From positions 48,572,670 through 48,636,669 of the forward strand of contig CALNVZ010003433.1 in NCBI GenBank assembly GCA_940671915.1: 64,000 bases of DNA, given 5' to 3'. This DNA comes from Paracentrotus lividus. Lineage: Eukaryota; Echinodermata; Echinoidea; Camarodonta; Echinidae. The notes under the pieces were generated by a model. The model was given only the letters and a program-made list of their open reading frames with translations, did no database searches and was not told the DNA's origin. Of the stretch, positions 40,501 through 55,500 are shown piece by piece; the first letter of the stretch is position 1; every line of letters begins with the position of its first letter. The translations under genes and the position numbers were made by a program.

Positions 40501-43500
40501 AAGCAGGTAATTGCCTCCTACAAAGTTAGATGTGTGATCGCGAGTTGGGGCGTACTTTGTGTCTAGGGAGAGTGCTCCAGATGTGCGGAGCCATTTGTAG
40601 TCAGCAGGGATGCTTGTATATGAGCACATGTCGGACTCAAAGTCGCATCTCCCAGCATATTTGGTTGGGTCTGATTATAAACATGAAGAAATGTGTCAAA
40701 AATTTTATACAACTTCACTTCATGGATGAAAAGCATTCAGACAAGTAACTGTATGAATAACATATGTACTGAAACTTTTAACAAAGATATCACGGCAGAA
40801 GTAAAAAGAAAAGAAGTGGTGACACTAAGATATAAGTTGACAACTAACCACATTGCATTTCATCTGAGAAATCCCCACAATCGTCAGCAAAGTTACAGAC
40901 AGCGTACATGTTGATACAAGCTCTATTGGAGCATGTAAACTCCTCAGCCTTGCAAGAAGACTTTGGTTCTGGGAAGCCGCAGAATAAAAGCTCAATGTCA
41001 CCAACAGCTGTAACACCACCATCTGCACTAGAATCAGGCATGCCCAAGAAGTTGATCTGAAATACAATAGTGAAAATATTGCATGAATTATGTAAAATAT
41101 ATGAAGTAAAGTAACAACATTATTTACATTGCCAATGATATTTAATATTTATATCACATTATATGTTCATCTGTTGTTTTTAAGTGCTTTGTGTTAACTA
41201 ATCATAATCGGCTAAGCTACATGTAGGCTGTTATGACAGAGTGCAAACAGCATTCAAGAAATTTAATCCTACTGGTACCTACATGTGAATACTTCCCCTG
41301 AGTGAAGTGTTAAACCGACTTCTTTGTTGTGTATCGTAATATGATTTTACACCTCTAGGACCTTCAAAGGGGCTTGGGACATTTTTGATTTGGGCAGACT
41401 TAGGTTGGTATTTTGACAAAGGACGTTAGGGATGAGGTAGTGAATGGACTATTTACTTCAGTTTAGTTCACCCTTGGGATAGCTTAATCTTTTTAGATGA
41501 CTAGCATTTAATATAATTGAACCCAGGACCTTTATCAACTATATCAAGCATCCTCTGAGATTAAACACTCACAAAACTATTCACAAAAGGTCTACCCTCA
41601 GGCAACTACATGTATTTTATTGAGATTAGACACTTTCCGGCCATCACCCAGTCTTCTATAGTTGGCAACTACATTCTTTCCTAAACCATACACTTATGAA
41701 ATGCAAAATAATGTACCTGAGATGGGTTCCTTATTCGGCCCATGAGTAGTATAGCTCTCTGCCAGGATCCACTCACTGGAGTAGCAGCTCTGTATAGAAT
41801 GGTCTCTTCGATAGGTGTGGTCTTGTAAGAGACAATGATGTCATCTAAGGTACAAACATCAAATCAATCAAAATTAACTCATTCGCTATTGAATTGTCTC
41901 ATTTCCTTAGGATTAGAACATGAAACAACAGGATAATCAGTGAGTTTATCATAATAATAATTCATGGTCTGGGATTCTAATTGATCTTAAAGTATTTTGT
42001 ACAAGTTTATTGATCATTTTTATAAAACTCTAATAAACTCAAACTCTTAATTTGACTGTATTACAAATATTGTATAATAGAGATGAAAAATAGTAAAAAC
42101 AATAAAAACCAAAAACAAACAAAACCAAAACATATATTGCCCATTGAAACAAATTACCTCAGTATGATACTTTTGTGCATCAACACATTTTTTCTATTTT
42201 TCAACATATTCAGTGTTTACAAAACAAACCAATTACCTGCTCCTGCTAGATAGTACCAGAACTGCATGACACAACCCGAGCCCATCTCCTGTATCCACGG
42301 ACTGACAAGCCTGGCATAGTCTGCTCCTCCAACTGGATCCTGTGTATTATCCACCACCATGTATGATCCATTCACATTGTCATAGTCCATGGGAGGCAGG
42401 ACCAGATTTGGAGGAGGTGTGGTGGAGGTGTTGCCCCCTTGTAGTATCCATGGTAACAAGCCTGCCGGATTGCTAGTGTAACCACATTGTCCGTCATCAA
42501 ATGAGCAGGTGCCTGGATGAAAACATTTGAGTGGAAATTTTAATAAAAGAGAAATGAACATCTCTCAAAATTATTGTAATCATTTAAAATACACTTGGGG
42601 AAAAAGGTTAAAGTATTTTCCATTTTTTCATCATTAACATCATTTCTCATGTTATGAAGACATGAACTCATTATGAATGTATTTGGTCCAAATCAAGGGT
42701 AGAATATCTTTAGGCAACTCGTTTAAAGGTATTGTTGTCATCACAATTGTTAAAAACATGCTTTGCATACTTCTGTCTTTTCTGCAAAGTATATATATAA
42801 TTTTTGGAATGATCACGATACAGGTTAAATTTATCAGTCAGATTTTAAACATATTTATTCCATAGGAGAACAGTGTTTTAATAGGGTGTCTAATTACAAG
42901 GACGGGATGTTTATACATGTACTTGTTCCTGCTCAAGAAAGACACGCTATGGAGGAAAGTGTACTGTGTACAGAGACGTTACCCCAAGTTTTGGATGAGT
43001 TCAGTACTTTTTGACACAAAGTCCAAAACATGTTTCACAAAAAGAAAAGCAAAGTGAAATCTTATCTCATGAAGATATGAACTCATTATGAATGTATTGC
43101 TTCCAAATCAAGGGTAATGTGTCTTTAGGCAACTTATTAAAATGTATTGTCCTGGATTTGAACATGGAAAACATACTTTGCACAATTCTTTCCTGCAACG
43201 TTTTAACAGGATACAAGTTGAACAATCCAATTATCAAACATCCTGTCCTTTGTCACCCCACTTGTTCGCTTGTGTCAGTAGGAGATGGGGATGTTGGGGG
43301 GGGGGGGGGGGCAGGGGGAGCTTTATCAGATCTTGGCAAGAACCGACTGACTGATTTGAAAATTGGCAGTCATAAAACAAGGCATGTAGAAAGGAATGTA
43401 AAACAAAATTTGGGTGTTGATTTTTTATATCTTATTCAAATTTTGAGTATTGAAAGAGAAATTTACAATTTTTAAGGGAAAATTGTGATTACCATATGAA

Positions 43501-46500
43501 TTTCCTCAGGTTATCTTTTAAAAATACTTAAAAATTATGTAGTTTATTCAAATCCATGTTTTTTAAAATAGGATTATCTCCATTTTTCATTTGTATTTTA
43601 TTGTTTTTATTCTTTAAAGTTTTGTTGTTTTTATCTTTCATTGATTTTAGAGGGATTCCTCTCTGAAGTGTATGAAATGAGCTAATAACAAAGATATAAT
43701 CAAAATTGCAATTTATTGTTCTTTTTTAATCATTTTCATCAGTTCCATCTTTAACACCATTTCTTATCTTATGGAGATATGAACTCATTATGAATGTATT
43801 GTATCCAAATCAAGGGTAGAATATCTTTAGGCAACTTGTTAAAAGGTATTGTCCTTGCTGCAATTATAAAAAATACAAGATACAAGTTAAACGGGCCAAT
43901 TATCAGACAAACTTCCTTTGTACTGAGACACCCAATTAAGAAAAACTGTCTGTTATGAAAAACTTATCCAGTATTAGAGCACAACTTCTTCAAAGCATGT
44001 AAAGGTGGAGAGATGTTGTTCAGGGAACAAAGATATATTCACTTTGGGTACAGCATAGGTTCACAATGGGGATTAGATCACCTGGTATGGGGAGGGCATG
44101 GCCCCATTCCAAACACATTTGAATTTGAATTTTATTTGAATTTGAATTTTATTTATTAACAACAACAACAACAACAACTTTATATAATGGTGAATACAGG
44201 TAAAGAATACATTGACATGGATACAATAATCATAATACAAAGTGTTGCAGATATAAAATTGGTAGATACAAAAGAGTATAGTTGTTAATTAGGAACCAGG
44301 GTAGCACATGTGCTAGTCGAGCCTGGCCCAGTATATGTATGTTTTTGGCAAGATAGCTATTATGTACAAAATGAATCTAAAACTACTTTTCTAAAGTTTA
44401 TAGGCTAGAATGAATTATTAGATGCGATACAATAATATTAACAAAACAAGTCAAAACATGATAACATAGCTTAATTTAGCAGTAAATAACTCGACAGGAG
44501 ATTACGAAATGAATTTCTGCTTTTTTCTCTGTTATATAATCTGGTAAGCTATTCCATAACTTTGTTCCCCAAATGATATTTAGAATTGGCCCTGTGTTGT
44601 CTTACACTTAGGCATTATACAATTTATTATTTCTTTCCCTCTTGTGGAATAATTGTGCTCTATTACTTGACATTATTCAGTTAAGAATGAGGTAGCTTAC
44701 GATTCAACAAATCATATACAATGTTAAGACAGCTAGATCATGCAAGTTATAGACATTTAGGATCTTTAGTTTTGTGAACAAAGGTTTGGAATTTGTCATC
44801 CATGGGCTAAAAGTTATTGCTCGCATTGTTTTTTTAGTATAAAATAGGCAGTTCAAATTAGTTTTATAAGTATCCCCTACTTCAATGCCATATGAAATAT
44901 GTGGCTGTATCAAAGCTTTGTACAATAAAATCAAATGTTCTGTGGAACAAAGTGTCGAGTCTAGTTGAATAAGATACCTACTTTTTACGAATACATGCAT
45001 TTATCTTTTGAATATGCGGTTTCCATGTCAGATGATTGTCATTTGTAATCCTACAAAAGATGCTACATTAACCTACACACAATTTTTGAGTTGCCCATTT
45101 CAAGGGCTCCTTCTACATTCACAGATTTTCTCTGGCCTTTTATCAGCATATAATTGTTTTCTTTAGATTTTAGTGACCTTGTTTGCATCACACCATGTCC
45201 TGGATTTCATTTAGGTCTTGGTTTACTCTACGCATATCAATTTCTTTTTGTCCTGCATCAAATGTATGGAATATATTTGAGTCGTCTGCAAACAATCTGA
45301 AGTAAAAAACTAGTGGATTGTGGTAAGTCATTATAATATACAAAAAAGTGTCGGTCCTAGAATGAGCCCTGTGGCACACACATGATATATTCTTAATGAG
45401 GATTCTGTCTCCTTGTACTGTACATACTGAAATCTATTTAAAAGAAAATCTTTAAACGCTAAACCTCTATCCATGATGTGACATTTTCAAGAGAACATTA
45501 TGTAAATAGTGTCAAGCTTTTTTGAAAATCTATGAATATACCAGCGTAACTTTCCCTCGTCTATTGATTTCAACAAGCATTGGTAGGTTTATAAGTGATA
45601 ATTTTGTACTATATTTTTTACGGAAACCAATATTGATGTTGATGCAATACATTGTTTACCTCCAGAAATCTATCAAACGACCATTAACAATTTTTTCAAT
45701 ATACTTTGCCAAGAATTGCAGTACTGAGATAGGCCTATAATTACCTGGGCTGTCTTTGGCTCCTTTTTTATATATTGTGTCACCTTTGCTATTTTAAAGC
45801 ATCAGGAAAACTACCTAATTCGAAAGACAGATTGAATTATATATGTGAGAGGTTCTGATATGAAATAAGAAGCATCTTTGATTAACCGTGGCGGCATATT
45901 GTCGTATCCACAAGCTTTTCTTGTGTCCAGAGCTAACAGATGATTCACAACTTCGCTGTTTGAGACAGTTTAAAAAACAGTGATTTATTATTTTTTCTCC
46001 TAGATATTCTTTGAAATCAAAATCATTCTCTGGTATTTTCTTTTGCTAGATTTGCCCTATATTAACAAAAAATTCATTAAATGCAGTGGCAATTTCATGA
46101 TCAATATGCAATATCTTATCTCCTTCATTTGTGTTGTACATAACTGTTCCACTTAAGTAATTTTCTTTGATGAATTTCCACTATGTACAAATCATTTATA
46201 GTATTCCATGTTTTTCCAGTTATGCCTTTATTTTCTTCAAAGACATGACTATAATAAAGTCGTTTTGCGTTCTTAAGGACAGTAGTAAGACATTTCTATA
46301 TTTTCTATATTTATCTCATACTCTGGTCCGAAATCTGAAGACTTATATTTGCTGTACAACTTGTGTTTTTGGGCAATCGACTTAAGAATACCTTTAGTTA
46401 TCCATGGTTTTCTACCAATATTCTTCTTTTCTTTGACATATTTACTGAGATCATAGGAGCATGTTTTTCACATACATTCTGTAGCTGATCGAAAAAGCAG

Positions 46501-49500
46501 AATATGACTTATTGACATCTTTTTCTGTATAAACTTTATTCCACTCCGTATTTGCCAGGTCCTCTTGAAAACTGTTAACATCATAATTTTTAAAGCTGCG
46601 AAAGGTATGTTTACCTTTGCAAGAGGCCTTATTTGTCAAGAATCATCCTCAAAAGCTACAAAGATGGGAAAATGGTCTGAACATCCGTTTCTATGACACC
46701 TGCATGTATTTCAGAGGCTACCAAATTTGTGTGTATGTGATCAATCAGAGAGGAAGAATATTTTGTAACCCTTGTAGGGAGATTTAATTATTGTTGCATT
46801 CCATACATTGTAAACTCTGATTGGAATTGTTCGACCTTATTATCCGTGACTAACAAGTTGATATTAAATCTCCCAATAAAATACATTGTAACTTATCAAT
46901 TTTTATACTCTGTAAAACTGTTAACAAACTGTCTTGAAACTCAGAAATATCTGTATTTGGTTTTCGATAGATAATTCCTACTATAAGCGTACAACCATTA
47001 ATATTCATATCAAACCAGAGGCATTCTGCATGCAGTACATCATAATTAAGTCGAATATTTAATTGATGATCGAATGTACGCTCCCACTCCTCCTCCTCTT
47101 TGTTCACCCTGCCGACATTTGACCTCTAGGTTATATCCTGTCAATCCAAGTGCAGCTGTATTTGGCACCTTCCAAACTTCAGATAGACAGATAATATCAA
47201 ATTTGGATTTTAAATAATGTTCGTATAACAAATGAATTTCGTTTACATTTTTTGGAGAGATCTAATATTAACATGGGTCAAGCTTAGCGATTTGAGCATT
47301 TGTTTTGCATTACTGTATCAAATATGTCAGGAGTTAAATTATAAGATGTAATTCTACGTTCTCATCGTTATTCATAAATATGCAACATTGAATAAAATTA
47401 CTTTAGAGTTTTTACTGGTCAGGAATCATATTCACAAGTGGTTTAACTTAAACCTCTTGTAGTCAATGTCGTCCAGACCAAGATCAAACAGATCATCCGG
47501 TGTACGGATGACCTTCTGTGTCCCATCCTCCATTTTACACATGATGCTCCATGTTTACTTGATGACCCTGTTCACTAATGGGGCCTTCTTTGCTGCCATG
47601 AGTACAGGCATATCTCATTGGTGTCAATCTTCGTTTTATAATACACCAAGCGTAGTTATTCCTTCCCTTTCAACTTGAATCGACGTCAAACACTTCATCT
47701 CGTTTCCGTCTAGCTATAAAGCGAACCATGGTCTGCCTGGGGCTTGCTTCCAGGCTTTCCAAGTCGATAGCAGGTTGACAGTGCCTTGGTGTCAGTCTGC
47801 AACACCAGCTTCCTCTGCCATGGTACACATTCTTCCTTGCCAGGATATTCTCTGTTTCCGTCCCTTCTTCTTCACCCTCTGGCTCAGGTAGACCGCTGAT
47901 TCTTAATTGTCCATGGCGAGATTTCTGGTCAATTTCATCCACCTTAAACTGGGTGCATATCAGTTGTGGGTTGACACCTCCTTGACAGAAGCCAGCAGGC
48001 GCTCTGCACTGCCTCCACAATAGCTGGAATTGCAGCTTTTACTGCTGCCTCTACCGCAGTAGCACAACTTGCGCCATCCTCCCATTCTCAAGTCCCTTCA
48101 AGTCTCCCAGTTCATCTTGAGGCCATCTACGTCAATGAAAACCTATTACTCGCTAGTGGTGAAGAAACAGGATCTTCAGCATACATGTGCCTTCTTCACT
48201 GCCTTGTCTACTCCTTGTGGGGTTGTAAATGGTCTGGTCGATGTTGGCCTTTGACCTTGACCTTGACTTGGGCCAGTATCAGGTATAAATCTGCAGGTGT
48301 TGCCGATTTAACTTTTCCTGTTTCGGCCGGAACGCATGACGTTGTATACAAGGTAATATGTAGACATAATCAAGGTAAAAGTCTCAAAGCAGTACACAGA
48401 TACTTAATGGGACTGTAATAAAGTCACATGGGAAAGCACATGTATAGTCACTTTCTTTTTTCCTTGGATAGCGTTCACATATTCCTCAAAAGTAGATTTT
48501 CATCAAAATCACGAACATAAGTCATGTCATATCCTCCACATAAAGATTTGGATTTGGACGTTAAAACGGGTAGGCCTACATTTGCAACAGCACATTTGTA
48601 TGCTCGGATTAGACACCATGATTTTTGTATCACATGACAGCTATTGTTCCTGAAACAATAGAGGGCTGGGGTGCACTAAATGCTACAATGGTTAACCCTC
48701 TTTCAGGATGTGCTTCAGAAATAGCTGTAGACACTTTTACAAAATGTCTGCTTGGACCAAGGAGGAATGGGGGGATTCAATAATAGTCTTTTTTATTAGG
48801 GCGTGCACACCCCATGCAGAATACCAAGTGAATATATTGTTGCTAATTTAGATTAAACAAGAAATACATAATAAGAACATGATGAACTTACCACAGTTAA
48901 TTTCATCAGAGCCATCAGTGCAGTCATTACGCTGGTCACATACTTTATTACCATCTACTTTGACACCTCCAGTTAGGCATTGGAATGGCGGTGTGGGAGT
49001 AGTATCAGCACTACATGCCCCATTAAAGAGGTAGAGATCATCAATGGCTATATCACAGTCAGCTGTGTCTGCTAGTGTGCCCTCTATCATCATCTATAGG
49101 AGAGTCATGAAAATGAAATCAATGCTCAATTATTATGCTTGTGTCCCATAACATTTAGAGTTGCAATCAGTAGCAAATTTGAAACAACCATTCTGACTAG
49201 TTCACAGTAAGAAATTTATGCACAAAGATTCTAATTTGATAATATCAATTTGTAATTGACCATGTACTCTTTATGTTACACGGCAGCGGTTAAAATGCTT
49301 TAAAATATTAGTTTGAAATAAAAATTGTAAAAATAAAAAGGTAATGGCTCACTTCAAAAACTTAGAAAACATGAATTTGAGGGGAGGGGGGGGGGGGGTG
49401 GTAACTGGAGATAAAAATGGTGTTTTGGGGAAACAATGCGTATAGCTGGCTAATACATACTCACCCTAAATGGGTCACTGATGACAAACGAGAGTTGTCT

Positions 49501-52500
49501 GTAGTTCCACTCATCTTCAGCCACGCCAGTAAAAGACCAAATCACATAGGTCTGGTAAGATGTCTCCCAGGCAACCTTCACAAAGAAAAAGGAATGTAGG
49601 GAAAAAATTAAATTAGAGAGTAAATGCCTACATGTTTTATTTGTCCTGAAATGAAAGTATGTAATGTTTGCATTTCATAATACATGCACCAACAAGTTCA
49701 TTGTCAAACAAATTCCAATGTTAATCAATAACTTACTTTTCCCTACACATGTACCATGAGTGAGAATTGAAAAATTAAAGAAATATTTACTGGAACGATG
49801 AGTCCCCAGCAGATGGAAGAAAACAGGTTAATCAGTAGAACTAAAAGTGTGATCCCAGGAAAACTGTAGAGTTGACATTTGTAATCACTTTGAAATAGAA
49901 ACACTGTGCTCATTAATCATCACACCAAGAGTTTTGTGTCAGGAAAAAGAATCAGCTGTAGCATCCACTTATAAAACAAATATTACCCAAGGATTTGAGA
50001 AATACAAAATCTAAGGAAACATTCAACAGTAGGCCTAAGTTCAGCACGGAAATGAAATAAATGGAAAACATTGTGCTTTTTTTAATAGACTTCTCTCTCG
50101 CTAAAACTTACCGTAAGCCTGTTTTTGCTATCGCCACTGCACGTCATATGGTACCAAAGACTGAAGCAGGAATAGTCATCTGTAGGGAAAATACTGGACG
50201 ACTCAAGTCGAGCCCTGGTTCCAAAGTCACCAAGTGCAGAATCAATATACATATACCAGCCTGATGGGGTACCGCTTGTGTGATCAAAGTCAGGACCAGT
50301 GTCTTGGTTGCCTGTAGACCCACTGTGTCTAAGCCAATCAATCTCATCAGCATTCTGTGAGTTAGTCCAATCACAGGTGTCTACCTCAAAATCACAAGAT
50401 CCTGAAAAGAAAACAAATATTTCAATAATAATAATATAATTTTTTTAAGGAAGTGCTTAGGTCAAAACGAAAAGTAATTAGGGCATATCATAACCCCTGC
50501 CATTGGCTTTAATTCAGATCTTGCACAGAGGCCTACAGTGTATAACTATAATGCAGAATAAAAGTAATAATGTACTACATACTTCTCTCCTTGTATTTCA
50601 GTCAGGAGGCTTGATGAATAAAAAAACCTGGCGCAACATCATGAAAAATTCACATAATTGCATTTTTTATTAATTTCAGTGACCTAATAATCATCTATGT
50701 CTATGATTGATACAAATAAAATGAATATAAACAGCACACCTTGCTTTCAGAAGCATTGCAATATTTTATAAAAAATAATTCATTCAATGAAGGTTGATTA
50801 TCATCATGATAAGAATATACACACTTTACAATAACTTGTAACCAAAGCTTATACCTCTTAATAATGAGTAATGAATACAATCAAACTTCCAAAAGTTTGT
50901 GGTTACACTTGCAAAATTCTAACCAAAAAATCCCTACAAATTAATCAGAATAGTTGCAAAAACTTTAGAAGAAAGAAGAATGGAAATAAATACCTAGTTG
51001 TCCAGTACACTGGTCTTCTTTGACAAATATATCATCTATTGCAGCAAATACCCCAGGGATTGCTTTGTTGATGGTCAGTTTGAATATGAAAACATTTTGA
51101 TCAGTAGTCGGAACTTCGATAGAGGCCTTGCGCCAAAAGCTGCCGGTTGGCTCCTAAGAGAAATGAAGATCAAAGTAAACAATGGGAATACATTCGATGG
51201 GTGTAACATGCCCCCTCTCCCTCTATTTTGAAGGTAGGGACACAATGTAAAATGTACGCTTCATCCCCATGATTGTTGCTTTTAGCTAAGAATTATTATG
51301 AAATTTTTTTTAAAACAAGTCCCAAATATTTATCATTTTGGATGCCTTGCGGTACCCCCCCCCCTATGAGCGACAGAGAAAAAAGAGAGAAGAAATTTGC
51401 CGGCGCAATCCGCATCTATCCCCCCCCCCCCCCACCCAACAGCACTTTTGACCAGCCAGCTTAGATAAGACGAGTTATTGAACTGTAAAAGAATTCTAAT
51501 TATGGAAGTTACAAATAAAAGATTCACCCCATTTTCAGCAGCGATTTACCCCTTATGAAGTAAACTGTGGGTTTCTCTGCCAAAACATGTTATTTTGCTC
51601 ATTAAAATATAAATTAACTAAAATAAATAAACTAATTATTGTGATTTTTTCAAGTAAATCAAGGGCTCCATACTAAAATGTTTTGATAACTTTATGTTGT
51701 GATATGGACGTGGTGTGCCTATATAGATTTTCATGTTTCCATAAATATAAAGAAAGGGATATTATTAAAGTTATCATTATCAATCATCTTACCGTGAAAG
51801 ATGTAAATACTCCAGTAGGTATGACTACACCAGAGACATCCCAATAATAGGCTTCTACATAAAGTTCCCCAAAATCATCTGTGAATAAAAATATGAAAGC
51901 ATAATAAAGCATTTCACTGCTTCTTTATCCGTTTGAATAATGATTGTTGATCGTTATCCAAGGCAAATAATTTAACAAAAATTTGAAATTTTAGTATGAA
52001 GCTTTGTTATGAGCAACACGTTTAATAAGCTGACAACCAACTGTTGTGTGACGATACTCCTTGGAGGTTTTTACACACTACTGGAAGAAGAAGACGAAGA
52101 AAAACAGAACATACAAATCTATGTCACTCATCACTAATCAGTAACATAACTCAGTCGCACATGTTCACATACATGTATGTCACTCACTAATAATCATGTA
52201 ATGTAACACAGTCGCACAAGTCCAAATTTACGTCACTCACCACCAAGCATGTAACATAACACAGGCCCACAAGTCCAAATTTATGTCACTCACCACCAAG
52301 CATGTAACATAACACAGGCCCACAAGTCCAAATCTATGTCACTCACCACTAAGCTCAGTCGCACATGTTCAACTCGATGTAATTGCTAATGATGTAACAT
52401 AACACAATTCCACAAGTACAAATCTATGTCAAACAGTGGCCAGTGGTGGATCAAGGATTTGAAAATAGAGGGAGCAACACGCCTGATAAGGGCGTGAGCC

Positions 52501-55500
52501 ATCAAATTTTCTGATTTTAACATCTGAGTGCTTTTCAAATTATGGAGGGGTCGCGCGTCCCCTCCGCACCAGCCTGGATTAGCCACTGGTAGCTAATCAT
52601 TAAATCAATGTCATTTATCGCTAACTAGGTAACATTTAACACAGTCCCACAAGTACAAATTTATGTCACTCACCGCTAATCATGTACCAGAACTCAGTGC
52701 ATCTGTAGCCACTCAATGGTACAGGATAAAGTGATGAAATTAATGTTCCACTGTCACCAACCCGAGGTTGTTGTCCCGTTGATATGCGTGCATAATAACC
52801 TGGTGGCAAAGGAATTGAAGATTAATGCCAAAAAAAAAAAATTTTCATTGGGGGAGATTTTTGAAGGTGCAAAATTTTTATCAGAAACTGCTTAAAGTGT
52901 TCTGAAACATTTTTTTTTTTATATGCACTGACCACTTATCTAATTATAAGTTTGAATTGGTTTACTTTTATTTGGCACTCCATATACTTTTGCAACTTGC
53001 CAAATCAAAGGGTGGCATTCAAACTTGTAAAATATATCATATCATAAATTGAATCTCTAGTGTTTTCAAGGATGCTTTTAAATACAGAAGTCCCAAAAGT
53101 TACAGGAAGAGGAGAAAAATTCAACCTTCAGAATGTGTTTTTTTTTTCCTCCGGGGGGGGGGGGGGGGGGGGGGGGGGGAGGTCAACTCTTTTTTTTCCA
53201 GACAGTTCAAGATATCAAGAAGGATTATTAACAGCTTTGAAACAAATGCATTACACTCAATTACTTATGTACAATGTATACAAGCATGCTTATGTTCATG
53301 GCTTGCCTATTTAAAGTCAATAAGTTCTTTTTGACATTCATTTTAATCCTCGTAGATTGCACTGCTTTTTAAGTATTGTCATAAAAGAATGAGGCTTCAT
53401 CCTACTATCAGACACAATGATGACATCAGAGAATCAATAGACAGGAAGCCTATTCAGAGTTACTTAGAGTCAATTTCAATAAATTAGTCCATTGTTGGCT
53501 TTTACTCTGTTGAAAGCTCAATTTCAATGCTAAATTACTACGCTCATTAAATCCTTCAAAACATGAATTTGGTACATAATGTAAGCTCATGGATATAGCT
53601 TTTTTACAGCAATTTCCTACTTAATATTACAAACTGCATTTTAAAAAAATGTGATTCCTAATGCCTTTCTGCATGACGTTAACAATAAAATTAATATTTT
53701 CTCAAATGAAAAGTGGAATTCAAACATTGATAATTTTCTTGTGATTTTGTTATTCAAGAGACACATTTTTCCCATGTTGAGAGGGTAAATCTATGCGATA
53801 GGTTATGACATGGGGAATAAGAATTACAAATAGAATGGGATTTGAACAATATTCTATCTCGTTGTGTTCTGCTTTTGACGAGACAAGGCACACTCATCTT
53901 TTGAATTAACAAATATTATAGCTGATAAACAGAACAGTCTTGGTTGTGGTAATTAAAGATGTAGTGTAGATCCCTGTTACAAGTCATCCCTAATCTCATC
54001 TCTATTTACAAACATTTAGCTTAGTGATGGGCTTGGTTACTTAGTTACAAGTCTCATTTGCACAGGAATAACTTTGCTATTGTTCAAAGTTATGCATTAC
54101 AGTTGGTTGACCCTATTCATGTGTCTTGCTTTTGTCTTCCACAGTCATGAAAGTGTTTAGATCACTGCCAGTTTGGCATTCTAGCTTCTATTCATAACCT
54201 AGTTTAACCCGTTTAATTTCTTTCCTGAATTTTGTTGCTATACAGGTGAAAGCAATTCTTTTGAGTAAGATATATGGTAAGGTTAAAGAATCTAGGAATT
54301 TTGGGTGGGAGGTAAAGATGCAATATTTGTCACTTGAAGCTTAGGATTTGGAGAGGCAAGACCTGCAGTGTTAGTGCCTATTAGAGCAGCCAAGCAGTTT
54401 TCTGCTAGGGTTTGGTAGCATCAGCTAGGCCGACGGAGTCGGGGACGAGGCAGCGTGTTTATGCTGTACTTGTGGAAACTGGGCGTGTCAGTTTCGTGTA
54501 TTCTAGCTTGCACCAGAATTGTCTGTATTGGACATGGGCTGTTCCTGTCTTCCAAGTTTCTTGTCACAAGTCTTTGTCAGCAGTTAAACTGTAAGTGAAT
54601 ATGGATTATTCATCTTTTGGAAAAGTTTAGTTAGAATTATCTATGAAATAGTACTATATTGCCAAGGACTTAAATTATGCTTGCATATTGTTAATGATAT
54701 GTTTGTTGTCCAATAATTGGAACTACATAAGAGAGTTGTTAAATGTTTATACACGGTAAATCTTGAGAAGATATTCAATAAGAAAGAATGAATATTGTGA
54801 TTAAAGATGTCATGATTTTAAATCTTTAGAAGTTCTTTGAATAATTTTAAGAAGAGAAAACAGATGATAATTGTTTAAAGGTTCTTTGACTTTAAGAGTA
54901 TTAATTAATTGTAGAAGCAAACTGATGTGAATATTGCTTTACAGATAATTTGCATGTTCTTTAAGATGTGACATGTTGCCTTGTTAGAACAGCCATTAGT
55001 ATATTTAGTGTTACTTGTTATTATCTGTAGATGGTGTGAACCTCTCGTGTGAAACCTCGCTGTGAAACTACAGTGTGAACCTATGAGTTGAACCTACATC
55101 TAGGAGGTGAACCTAAGATGTGAACAACCGATGTGAACTAAGATGTAAAGTGGTACTTTGGAAACTCTTCAAGTCGGTTAACAGTAATCGGGGCGAGCTT
55201 CAAGACTCATCCCCTTGGACAGTTGAATACTTCAAAACAGGTTTCTAATAGATTGAACAGAAACACAGTGAAATTGAAGAATTCGTTTAACATAAAGTTT
55301 GACTTATTGAGATAGTCATTTCCTCCAGACTTATAAGATATCGTTATATAACTGTATAAATATTCAGTTGTTGAGTTATCTACTGTATTCAGTATTCTTG
55401 ATGTTTCTTTGATTTTATTAATGTATTGAAGACGGGAAATAAAGTTAATTTCCTGAAATTATTGTGTCATGTATACTTTGTTTGAGTTCAGTGTTTAAGC

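Larger units (their letters stand above)
44107..48240 (-). mobile_element. Decayed APE-type non-LTR retrotransposon (LINE) with ORF1 and ORF2 remnants
   Basis: On the minus strand, in order: ORF1 (48020-47450), endonuclease (about 47290-46850), a linker, reverse transcriptase (about 45780-44700) and a 3' end with ATTCAAATTCAAAT repeats and (GTT)n near 44107-44178. It lies in the host gene's own orientation. Clade between Jockey and CR1/L2; not decided. Confidence 0.8.
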
